Program-made: the position numbers and the translations under genes
Part shown: positions 24,191 through 31,556 of the stretch, piece after piece
Position numbering within the stretch: the first letter of the stretch is position 1
Layout: each line of letters starts with the position of its first letter
Notes under the pieces: generated by a model
The model's input: the letters and a program-made list of their open reading frames with translations, nothing else
Database searches by the model: none
What the model was told of the DNA's origin: nothing
Origin: Metapseudomonas sp043392685
GTDB taxonomy: Bacteria > Pseudomonadota > Gammaproteobacteria > Pseudomonadales > Pseudomonadaceae
Length of the DNA: 64,000 nt
Assembly: GCA_043392685.1 (NCBI GenBank)
Contig: JBHZGM010000017.1
Direction: 5' to 3' (one strand)

Positions 24191-24307
24191 GGAAATTCCC
24201 TCTGCGTTGCTAGTGATACCGGCAGATGAGCACGCGCGAGGGAAGCGGACGCACGAGCGCCCAGGTTTCCGGCTTGCGCCCGCCCACCGCGGGTTGCCAA
24301 AACGTGA

Positions 24308-24500
24308 TCAGGCCGGTCTCCGGGCTTGCGACGCCAGCCTTGGGCTGGATGGGCATGCCTTCCCATGCCGGTTCGGCACAGTGGCGTACTTGACCCTACG
24401 ATCGCTTACCGTTGCGGGGGCAGCATCGGACTTGTCCGAAATGGACGCACCGATTTCCCGTTTCACCTCGCGTACGGCGACGCGAGGCACCTGAAAAAAC
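24308..24500 (-). ncRNA. Cobalamin riboswitch upstream of cbtB
   Basis: Reading the minus strand, the conserved pieces occur in order: a CCTCGCG/CGCGAGG stem, GGGAAATCGGTGCG, GCTGCCCCCGCAACGGTAA, GCCACTGTGCC, GGCATGGGAAGGCATGCCC, and the closing AGCCCGGAGACCGGCC. The B12-box is complete with minor variation. It controls cbtB-cbtA-cobE-cobM. The stretch 24191-24307 between it and cbtB holds only the untranslated leader and ribosome-binding site. Confidence 0.92.
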
Positions 24501-24506
24501 CGCGCT

Positions 24507-24573
24507 AGGACATCACGAGTCCGACCGAGCGTCAACTGCGGCGATTGACCGCCGCAGGCACGCTGCGTAGCCT
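24507..24573. promoter_or_regulatory. Divergent promoter pair between two cobalamin riboswitches
   Basis: On the plus strand TTGACC (24545-24550) and TAGCCT (24568-24573) are 17 bases apart, starting just before the cobW riboswitch. On the minus strand TTGACG (24535-24530) is followed after 17 bases by TGTCCT. The two -35 elements lie only 9 bases apart, so RNA polymerase binding on the two sides may compete. Confidence 0.45.
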
Positions 24574-24580
24574 GCGCCCT

Positions 24581-24748
24581 TTCGAGGTTCTCCGGATGTA
24601 CGCCGGAGCTAAGAGGGAACGTGGTCAAGGCCACGGCTGCCCCCGCAACTGTGAACGCCCCAGGGCCCTTCGATACGCCACTGCGCAAGCGGGAAGGCGA
24701 AGGTGCCGCGCAATGCGCAGGGACGTGAGCCAGGAGACCTGCCTCGAA
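24581..24748 (+). ncRNA. Cobalamin riboswitch upstream of cobW
   Basis: TTCGAGG (24581) and CCTCGAA (24742) form the closing stem. Between them are AAGAGGGAACGTGGTC, GGCTGCCCCCGCAACTGTGA, CGCCACTGCGC, GCGGGAAGGCG and the B12-box GAGCCAGGAGACCTGCC. All conserved elements are present. It should control cobW and cobN. A 16-base perfect GC palindrome (24796-24811) between the aptamer and cobW may take part in the expression platform. Confidence 0.96.
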
Positions 24749-24852
24749 GACATTCCAGACAACCGGGCGGGGTGATCCGGTGGCGAATCCGTTGCGCGGG
24801 GCCGGCCCCGCTGCGTTCGTCATGCCCGCCGACCGACCACGCAGAGGCGCGC

Positions 24853-25905
24853 ATGAAAACCCTGGCCAAGCTCCCCGTCACCATCGTCACCGGCTTCCTC
24901 GGCGCCGGTAAGACCACCCTCCTCCGCCACCTGCTCGACAACGCAGAAGGCCGCCGCATCGCGGTGATCGTCAACGAGTTCGGCGAACTGGGCATCGACG
25001 GCGAGATCCTCAAGCAGTGCGCCATCGGCTGCACCGAAGAGGAGGCCGCGGGCCGCGTCTTCGAGCTGGCCAACGGCTGCCTCTGCTGCACCGTGCAGGA
25101 GGAATTCTTCCCAGTGATGCGCGAGCTGGTGGCACGCCGTGGCGACCTCGACCAGATCCTGATCGAAACCTCCGGCCTGGCCCTGCCCAAGCCCCTGGTG
25201 CAGGCCTTCCAGTGGCCGGAAATCCGCAACGCCTGCACCGTCGACGCGGTGATCACCGTGGTCGACAGCCCGGCCGTGGCCGCCGGCACCTTCGCCGCCC
25301 ACCCCGAGCAGGTGGATGAACAGCGCAGGCAGGACCCGAACCTCGACCACGAATCCCCGCTGCACGAGCTGTTCGAAGACCAGCTCGCCAGCGCCGACCT
25401 GGTGGTGCTGAACAAGGCCGACCTGCTCGACGCCGACGCCCTCGCCGCCGTGCGCGCCGACGTGGCCGGGGAACTACCGCCGGCGGTGAAGATCGTCGAA
25501 GCCCGCGCCGGCAAGCTGCCGCTCGATGTCCTGCTGGGGCTCAATGCCGAAGCCGAACTGCACATCGACAGCCGCCCCACCCACCACGACCACGAAGGCC
25601 ATGAAGACCACGATCACGACGAGTTCGACGCTTTCCACGTCGACCTGCCGGAAGTCGAGAAAGCCGCGCTGCTCGCCACACTCGGCTGCCTGGTGGAACG
25701 CCACACCATCCTGCGCATCAAGGGCTTCGCCGCCATTCCCGGCAAGCCGATGCGCCTGCTGATCCAGGGCGTCGGCAAGCGCTTCGACAAACACTTCGAC
25801 CGCAAATGGCTGGAAGGCGAAACACGCGGCACCCGCCTGGTGGTCATCGGCCAGGACCTGGACCAGGCGGCCATCACCAATGAGCTGAAGACCGCGCTGG
25901 CCTGA
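24853..25905 (+). CDS. cobW: CobW, GTP-dependent metallochaperone for cobalamin synthesis
   Basis: The 350-residue COG0523 protein starts MKTLAKLPVTIVTGFLGAGK at 24853, placing the P-loop GFLGAGKTTLLRHLL at residues 14-28. The metal site ELANGCLCCTVQEEF (CXCC type) and the G4 motif VVLNKADLLDAD follow. A His-rich linker (HHDHEGHEDHDHDEFDAFH, about residues 239-257) precedes the C-terminal domain. CobW is thought to deliver cobalt to the CobN chelatase, which is the next gene. Confidence 0.96.
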   Translation: MKTLAKLPVTIVTGFLGAGKTTLLRHLLDNAEGRRIAVIVNEFGELGIDGEILKQCAIGCTEEEAAGRVFELANGCLCCTVQEEFFPVMRELVARRGDLDQILIETSGLALPKPLVQAFQWPEIRNACTVDAVITVVDSPAVAAGTFAAHPEQVDEQRRQDPNLDHESPLHELFEDQLASADLVVLNKADLLDADALAAVRADVAGELPPAVKIVEARAGKLPLDVLLGLNAEAELHIDSRPTHHDHEGHEDHDHDEFDAFHVDLPEVEKAALLATLGCLVERHTILRIKGFAAIPGKPMRLLIQGVGKRFDKHFDRKWLEGETRGTRLVVIGQDLDQAAITNELKTALA

Positions 25906-25907
25906 AC

Positions 25908-25966
25908 GTAGGAGCGAGCTTGCTCGCGAATCGCGGCAACCTCTTCGCGAGCAAGCTCGCTCCTAC
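25908..25966. repeat. Perfect 23-bp inverted REP repeat between cobW and cobN
   Basis: Arm 25908-25930 (starts GTAGGAGCGAGCTTGCTCGC) is the exact reverse complement of arm 25944-25966, with a 13-base loop. This GTAGGAGCGAGCTTGCTCGCGA type is a widespread Pseudomonas REP. It starts 3 bases after the cobW stop and ends 19 bases before cobN, so it would form a very stable RNA hairpin within the operon. Confidence 0.92.
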
Positions 25967-25984
25967 AAGATGTGGAGTCCCGCC

Positions 25985-28900
25985 ATGCACCTGTTGCGCA
26001 CCCAACCCGGCGGCTTCGTCCCCGACGATGGCATCGCCCACCTGGCCCAGACGCCCGCCGAGCTGGTGATCCTCTGCAGCGGCGATTCGCATCTGGCCCT
26101 GCTGGCAGAAGCCGCACGCGAACTGCCGGCGGACTACCCGAGCCTGCGCCTGGCCAACCCCATGCAGCTGCAGAACCACGCCTCGGTGGACCTCTACGTC
26201 GACGAGGTACTGCAGCACGCCAGGGTCATCCTCATCTCGGTGCACGGTGGCGTAGGCTACTGGCGCTACGGCATCGAACAACTGGTGGCGCTGGCCGAGC
26301 GTGGCGCGACGCTAATCCTGGTGCCCGGTGACGACCGCCCCGATCCGGAGCTGACAAGCCTCTGCAACGTCCCGAGGGAAGACGCCGAACGCCTCTGGCA
26401 GTACCTGCGCCAGGGCGGGCTGGAGAATGCGCGACAGCTCTTCAACTGCCTGGCCAATCGCTGGCTGGGGCGTGACTACCCCTGGCGCGAGCCGCAGGTC
26501 CTGCCCCGCGTCGCCCTCTACCACCCGCGCATCCGCCCGGCGCAACTGCAGGACTGGCAGGCCGAATGGCGGCCGCACCAGCCCGTGGCCGCCCTGCTCT
26601 TCTACCGCACGCACCTGCAGGCCGCGAACACCGCATTCATCGACGTCTTCTGCGAGCGGCTCGCCGCTCAGGGCCTCAATCCCCTGCCCATCGCGGTCGC
26701 CAGCCTCAAGGAAGCCGAGTGCCTGGCGGTGGTGGAAGACTGGCTGGACGCCGCAAGCGCCGGGTTGATCATCAACACCACTGGCTTCGCCCAGTCCAGC
26801 CCCGATACCCCCCGCCTGCGCCCGTTCCGCCGCGACGTCCCGGTGCTGCAAGCCATCTGCTCCCTGGACAACGAACCCCTCTGGCGCGGCAACCCGCAAG
26901 GTCTGGGCCCGCGCGACCTGGCCATGCACATCGCCCTGCCGGAGCTGGACGGCCGCATCATCACCCGTCCCATCAGCTTCAAGGGCATGGCCTGGCGCAG
27001 CGAGCGCAGCCAGAGCGACGTGGTCTGCTACCTGCCCCAGGTCGAACGCATGGACTTCGTCGCCGAGCTGGGACGGCGCTGGTGCGAACTGGCACGCAAG
27101 GCCAATGCCGACAAGCGCGTGGCGCTGATCCTCGCCAACTACCCCACCCGCGATGGCCGCATCGGCAACGGCGTGGGCCTGGACACCCCGGCCGCCGCGC
27201 TGAACATCCTCCGCGCCCTGGAAGACGAGGGTTACCCGGTCGCGGGTTTGCCGGACAGCGGCACGGCACTTATCCACAAGCTGCTCGGTGGCGTCAGCAA
27301 CGACCTGGACAACCTCGACCTGCGCCCGTGCGCCCAAAGCCTCGCGCTTGCCGACTACCAGGCCTACTTCGCGCGCCTGCCCGAAGCCAACCAGCGCGCC
27401 GTGCGCGAACGCTGGGGCGAACCGCAGCAGGACCCGATGTTCCGCAGCGGCCGCATGATGATCGCCGGCCTGCGCCTGGGCCTGACCTTCGTCGGCATCC
27501 AGCCGGCCCGCGGCTACCAGCTCGACCCGGCGGCCATCTACCACGACGCCGACCTGGTGCCGCCCCACGGCTACCTCGCCTTCTACTTCTGGCTGCGCGA
27601 AGCGTTCGCCGCCGATGCGCTGATCCACGTCGGCAAGCACGGCAACCTGGAATGGCTGCCGGGCAAGGGTGTCGGCCTTTGTGCCGAGTGCTGGCCGGAC
27701 GCCGTGATGGGGCCGCTGCCGAACCTCTATCCCTTCATCGTCAACGACCCGGGCGAAGGCGCCCAGGCCAAGCGCCGCGCCCAGGCGGTGATCATCGACC
27801 ACCTGATGCCGCCGCTGACCCGCGCCGAGAACTACGGCCCGCTGCGCGACCTGGAACGCCTGGCCGACGAGTATTACGACGCCTCCCTGCTGGACCCGCG
27901 CCGCGCCGTGCAGCTGCGCGGGGAAATCCTCGAACTGGTGAAAGCCACCGCCCTGGACCGCGAGCTGAACCTGGTCATCAGCGACGACCCGGAAAGCTGG
28001 CTGCCACAACTGGACGCTTACCTCTGCGACCTCAAGGAATCACAGATCCGCGATGGCCTGCACGTGTTCGGTGAATCCCCCGAAGGGCGCCTGCGCGACG
28101 ACACCCTGCTCTCCCTGGTGCGGATTCCGCGCGGCGACGGCAAGGGGGCCAACGCCAGCCTGCTGCGCGCCCTGGCCAGCGACCTGCACCTGGGCAGCGA
28201 CCCGCTTGACCTCAACTGGGCCGAGCCCTGGCAAGGCCCACGCCCGGCAGTGCTGGAAAGGCTCAGCGACGAGCCCTGGCGCAGCAACGGCGACACCCGC
28301 GAGCGCCTGGAGCTGCTGGCGCTGGGGCTGATCGAAAGCGCCGATCCCGGCTCCATCGGCCCGGCCAGCGATGCGGTCCTGCAACATCTGCGGGCGGTGA
28401 TCGCCCCCGCCCTGGATGCCTGTGGCAATGCCGAGATAGGCGGCGTGCTGGCGGCACTCGAAGGCCGCTTCGTGCTGCCCGGACCCAGCGGCGCCCCCAG
28501 TCGCGGACGCCTCGATGTCCTGCCCACCGGGCGCAATTTCTTTACCGTGGACGTGCGCAACCTGCCCACGTCCACGGCCTGGCGCCTGGGTTTCCAATCC
28601 GCCAGCCTGCTGCTGGAACGCCACCTGCAGGATCACGGCGACCACCTGCGCCAACTGGGCATTTCCGTCTGGGGCACCGCCACCATGCGCACCGGTGGCG
28701 ACGACATCGCCCAGGCCCTGGCGCTGATGGGCGTGCGGCCGTTGTGGCAGGTGGGCAGCCAGCGGGTCGAAGACTTCGAAATCCTGCCGCTGTCCCTGCT
28801 GGACCGGCCTCGCGTGGACGTGACCCTGCGCGTCTCCGGTTTCTTCCGCGACGCCTTCGCCAACCTCATTCGCCTGTTCGATGCCGCGGTGCAGGCAGTG

Positions 28901-29719
28901 GCGGAACTGGACGAGCCCGAGGAGATGAACCCGCTGGCCGCGCGGGTGAAACAGGAAAGCGAACGTCTCGCCGCCGAGGGATTGGCCCTGGAGGATGCGC
29001 GCCTGCAAGCCGGCTGGCGGGTGTTCGGCGCCCAGCCCGGCGCCTACGGTGCGGGCGTGCAGGGCGTCATCGAAGAGCGCCAGTGGCAGGACCGCGCCGA
29101 GCTGGTCGAGGTCTACCTCAACTGGGGCGGCTACGCCTATGGCGCCCGGGACGCCGGCACCCCGGCGCGGGAACGCTTCGCCCAGCGCCTGCAACGCTTG
29201 CAGGCCGTCCTGCAGAACCAGGACAACCGCGAACACGACCTCCTCGACTCCAACGACTACTACCAGTTCCAGGGCGGCATGCTCGCCGCCGCCGAAACCC
29301 TGCGCGGCGAGAAGGTCGCCAGCTACCACGGCGACCACAGCCAGCCGGACCTGCCGCGCATCCGCTCACTGAAGGAAGAACTGGCCCGCGTGGTACGCGC
29401 CCGCGCCGCCAACCCGAAGTGGATCGCCGGCATGAAGCGCCACGGCTACAAGGGCGCCTTCGAACTGGCCGCGACCGTGGACTACCTGTTCGCCTTCGAC
29501 GCCACCAGCGAACTGGTGGACGACCATCAGTACCAGTTGCTGGCCGATGCCTACCTGCTGGACGAGGACACCCGCACCTTCATCCACCAGCACAACCCCG
29601 AAGCCTTGCGCGACATCGCCGAGCGGCTGGTGGAGGCCCAGCAACGCGGACTGTGGGAGAACCCCGGGGAGTATCGCCAGGCGATCGAGAATCTGTTGCT
29701 GGATATCGAGGAGCAGTGA
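25985..29719 (+). CDS. cobN: Cobaltochelatase large subunit CobN
   Basis: CobN inserts cobalt into hydrogenobyrinate a,c-diamide with ATPase partners. The 1,244-residue protein starts MHLLRTQPGGFVPDDG at 25985; an ATG 15 bases upstream is inside the REP leader. CobN/BchH features include LILVPGDDRPDPEL, LANYPTRDGRIGNGVGLDTP, HGYLAFYFWLREAF, HVGKHGNLEWLPGKGVGL and WGTATMRTGGDDIAQALALM. In pseudomonads the partners are the ChlI/ChlD-like proteins encoded at 31557-33214 rather than CobS/CobT. Confidence 0.96.
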   Translation: MHLLRTQPGGFVPDDGIAHLAQTPAELVILCSGDSHLALLAEAARELPADYPSLRLANPMQLQNHASVDLYVDEVLQHARVILISVHGGVGYWRYGIEQLVALAERGATLILVPGDDRPDPELTSLCNVPREDAERLWQYLRQGGLENARQLFNCLANRWLGRDYPWREPQVLPRVALYHPRIRPAQLQDWQAEWRPHQPVAALLFYRTHLQAANTAFIDVFCERLAAQGLNPLPIAVASLKEAECLAVVEDWLDAASAGLIINTTGFAQSSPDTPRLRPFRRDVPVLQAICSLDNEPLWRGNPQGLGPRDLAMHIALPELDGRIITRPISFKGMAWRSERSQSDVVCYLPQVERMDFVAELGRRWCELARKANADKRVALILANYPTRDGRIGNGVGLDTPAAALNILRALEDEGYPVAGLPDSGTALIHKLLGGVSNDLDNLDLRPCAQSLALADYQAYFARLPEANQRAVRERWGEPQQDPMFRSGRMMIAGLRLGLTFVGIQPARGYQLDPAAIYHDADLVPPHGYLAFYFWLREAFAADALIHVGKHGNLEWLPGKGVGLCAECWPDAVMGPLPNLYPFIVNDPGEGAQAKRRAQAVIIDHLMPPLTRAENYGPLRDLERLADEYYDASLLDPRRAVQLRGEILELVKATALDRELNLVISDDPESWLPQLDAYLCDLKESQIRDGLHVFGESPEGRLRDDTLLSLVRIPRGDGKGANASLLRALASDLHLGSDPLDLNWAEPWQGPRPAVLERLSDEPWRSNGDTRERLELLALGLIESADPGSIGPASDAVLQHLRAVIAPALDACGNAEIGGVLAALEGRFVLPGPSGAPSRGRLDVLPTGRNFFTVDVRNLPTSTAWRLGFQSASLLLERHLQDHGDHLRQLGISVWGTATMRTGGDDIAQALALMGVRPLWQVGSQRVEDFEILPLSLLDRPRVDVTLRVSGFFRDAFANLIRLFDAAVQAVAELDEPEEMNPLAARVKQESERLAAEGLALEDARLQAGWRVFGAQPGAYGAGVQGVIEERQWQDRAELVEVYLNWGGYAYGARDAGTPARERFAQRLQRLQAVLQNQDNREHDLLDSNDYYQFQGGMLAAAETLRGEKVASYHGDHSQPDLPRIRSLKEELARVVRARAANPKWIAGMKRHGYKGAFELAATVDYLFAFDATSELVDDHQYQLLADAYLLDEDTRTFIHQHNPEALRDIAERLVEAQQRGLWENPGEYRQAIENLLLDIEEQ

Positions 29720-29740
29720 TTCGCGCTGAGGTCCAGGCAA

Positions 29741-29940
29741 CCTGTGAGAGCGAATTCATTCGCGAAATGGTTGGGCACCGAGCCGGCCGGCTGCTGCCCT
29801 CTCCCCCGGCCCCTCTCCCGCAGGCGGGAGAGGGGTGACTCTCGGCCCACCGCTGTCTCTCCCTGTGGGGCACATTCCCTGTGGGGGCGATTTCAATCGC
29901 CAAGCAGGACGCAGTCCTGCCTAGCTACAGGGGGAAAACC
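29741..29940. repeat. Cluster of small interspersed repeats after cobN
   Basis: Three elements lie side by side. A REP half (CTGTGAGAGCGAATTCATTC) is at 29741-29765. A CCCCTCTCCCGC/GGGAGAGGGG hairpin at about 29797-29838 is related to the repeat at 1367-1410. A GTGGGGGCGATTTCAATCGC element at about 29880-29900 is followed by a GCAGGAC/GTCCTGC hairpin (29904-29920). They separate convergent cobN and the DAHP synthase gene and hold no gene. Confidence 0.65.
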
Positions 29941-29950
29941 TGTCGGGTCC

Positions 29951-31042
29951 TCACCCGCGCAAGCGCTCCGCCGCCTCCCGCAGGATGCGCTCGGTGCCTT
30001 CCCAGCCCAGGCAGCCATCGGTGATCGATACGCCGTAGCGCAGATCGCAGGACAGCGACTGCGCGCCATCGAACAGGTGGCTCTCGATCATCACGCCGCG
30101 CAGGGCGTCCTGGCCGGCCAGACGTTGCTTGACCACGTCTTCCAGCACGGCGGGCTGGCGCAGCGGGTCCTTGCCGCTGTTGGCGTGGCTGCAATCGACC
30201 ATGATGCGCGGCGCGATGCCGAGCTTTTCCAGCCCCTCGCGGGTCGCCTGCACGCTGGCGGCATCATGGTTCGGCCCCTTGTGGCCGCCGCGCAGCACCA
30301 GATGGGTGTCCGCATTGCCGGCGGTCTGCACCAGCGCCGGACGCCCCTGGGCGTCGATGCCGAAGTGCTGGTGGGCATGGGCGGCCGAGCGCATGGCGTC
30401 GGTGGCGATGCCGAGGCTGCCGTCCGTTCCGTTCTTGAAGCCCACCGGCAAGTCCAGCCCGCTGACCATCTCGCGGTGGATCTGCGACTCACTGGTGCGC
30501 GCGCCGATGGCGGCCCAGCTCAGCAGGTCATCCAGGTAGCCTGCCACCAGCGGTTGCAGCAGTTCGGTGGCGACCGGCAGGCCCAGTTCCGCCACCTCCA
30601 GCATCAGCCGGCGGCTCAGGGCCAGGCCCGCGGCCATGTCGCCGCTGCCGTCCAGATGCGGGTCGTAGACCAGCCCCTTCCAGCCCACGGTGGTGCGCGG
30701 CTTCTCAACGTAGGCACGCATCACCAGCAGCAGCTGGTCGCTGACCTCCGGCGCCAGCCTGGCGAGGCGACGTGCGTAGTCGAGGGCGGAATCGGCATCG
30801 TGGATGGAGCAGGGACCGACCACCACCAGCAGGCGCGAATCCTCGCCATCCAGCACGGCGCGCACGGCCTCGCGCTGGGCGCGGATCTGGCGGGCGAGCT
30901 CATGGGACAGCGGCAGGCGCTGGCGCAGTTCGGCGGGAGTGGGCAGCGGCTGGGTGCTGCGCGACGGGGGAAGGGCAGCCTCCAGTGCCATGGCATGGAG
31001 CGGCTGTACAGCGGTGGACAGAACGGATTGGTGCGAATTCAT
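29951..31042 (-). CDS. aroF: 3-deoxy-7-phosphoheptulonate (DAHP) synthase, class I
   Basis: DAHP synthase condenses phosphoenolpyruvate and erythrose-4-phosphate at the entry of aromatic synthesis. The 363-residue type I enzyme contains VVVGPCSIHDADSALDYAR, RAYVEKPRTTVGWKGL, ATELLQPLVAGYLDDLLSWA, GARTSESQIHREMVSGL, FKNGTDGS and MVDCSHANSGKDP. GAGGA precedes the ATG. The feedback class cannot be proved from sequence; the Tyr-rich leader suggests the Tyr-sensitive isozyme, hence the provisional symbol. It sits inside the cobalamin locus without an obvious pathway link. Confidence 0.9.
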   Translation of the reverse strand: MNSHQSVLSTAVQPLHAMALEAALPPSRSTQPLPTPAELRQRLPLSHELARQIRAQREAVRAVLDGEDSRLLVVVGPCSIHDADSALDYARRLARLAPEVSDQLLLVMRAYVEKPRTTVGWKGLVYDPHLDGSGDMAAGLALSRRLMLEVAELGLPVATELLQPLVAGYLDDLLSWAAIGARTSESQIHREMVSGLDLPVGFKNGTDGSLGIATDAMRSAAHAHQHFGIDAQGRPALVQTAGNADTHLVLRGGHKGPNHDAASVQATREGLEKLGIAPRIMVDCSHANSGKDPLRQPAVLEDVVKQRLAGQDALRGVMIESHLFDGAQSLSCDLRYGVSITDGCLGWEGTERILREAAERLRG

Positions 31043-31084
31043 GACTGGCGTCCTCAGCCGGCGCGGTTCGATCCGCGCGCGGCG

Positions 31085-31186
31085 CTATCTGGGTGTTCGA
31101 TTCAAGGGTGTCCGGGCGTTGGAGAAGCGGCTAAATCGCCAGTCGGAGTTGCGGTAATAGGTCTGGTAGGTGCGGTAGCTGATCAT
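31085..31186 (-). CDS. Tyr-rich leader peptide (33 aa) just upstream of the DAHP synthase gene
   Basis: This short frame reads MISYRTYQTYYRNSDWRFSR and continues for 13 more residues. It has four Tyr in its first eleven codons, plus one Trp and two Phe. An AGGAT motif lies 8 bases before its ATG, and it ends 42 bases before the DAHP synthase start. It lies after the terminator at 31227-31265, so it would be translated only in read-through RNA. A regulatory role is inferred from composition and position. Confidence 0.55.
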   Translation of the reverse strand: MISYRTYQTYYRNSDWRFSRFSNARTPLNRTPR

Positions 31187-31226
31187 GGTGCGATCCTGTG
31201 TGTCGGTTGTTGGCCTTGTGGGCCGG

Positions 31227-31265
31227 AAAACAAAAACCCCCGGTCGGGTTGCCGACCGGGGGTTT
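31227..31265 (-). terminator. Strong attenuator-type terminator in the DAHP synthase leader
   Basis: On the minus strand AAACCCCCGGTCGG and CCGACCGGGGGTTT form a 14-bp perfect stem with a four-base loop, then TTTTTGTTTT. It lies 48 bases after the stop of the aromatic leader peptide at 31314-31433 and before the structural gene, which is the layout of amino-acid attenuators. Confidence 0.88.
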
Positions 31266-31313
31266 CGTGGAGCTTTGGCGGCGACCCTGCTGGAGTGGGC
31301 CGCCTGATGGGTA

Positions 31314-31433
31314 TCAGGTCAGCCCGTGGCTAAACCAATACCCGTAGAAATAGCTGGCCGCAGCGGCCACGCGCGCGCGCGCCCGGGCATGAGCCTGGCG
31401 AGCGGTGAGCGAAGTGGAAGCGCGTTGCGACAT
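31314..31433 (-). CDS. Aromatic-rich leader peptide (39 aa) upstream of the attenuator
   Basis: The frame starts MSQRASTSLTARQAHARARA and ends with ASYFYGYWFSHGLT. Six of seven codons in the run Tyr-Phe-Tyr-Gly-Tyr-Trp-Phe encode aromatic amino acids, just where a stalled ribosome could alter folding of the following RNA. GGAGA lies 7 bases before the ATG. Low charged tRNA for Tyr, Phe or Trp would be expected to favour read-through. This is inferred from layout. Confidence 0.7.
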   Translation of the reverse strand: MSQRASTSLTARQAHARARARVAAAASYFYGYWFSHGLT

Positions 31434-31459
31434 GACAATCTCCAAAGCGAATGCTGACT

Positions 31460-31488
31460 AACCTACTGCATTGCCATGCGCCCTTCAA
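31460..31488 (-). promoter_or_regulatory. Probable promoter of the DAHP synthase leader transcript
   Basis: On the minus strand TTGAAG (31488-31483) and TAGGTT (31465-31460) are 17 bases apart, 26 bases before the first leader-peptide ATG. The -10 match is weak. The rest of 31489-31556 is the short leader of the divergent chelatase gene. Confidence 0.4.
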
Positions 31489-31556
31489 TCACTGATTTCT
31501 ATCGGCTACCCCGACCTTTGGCTAACATGCGCAACACGCTTTCCCAGGATCCCGCC

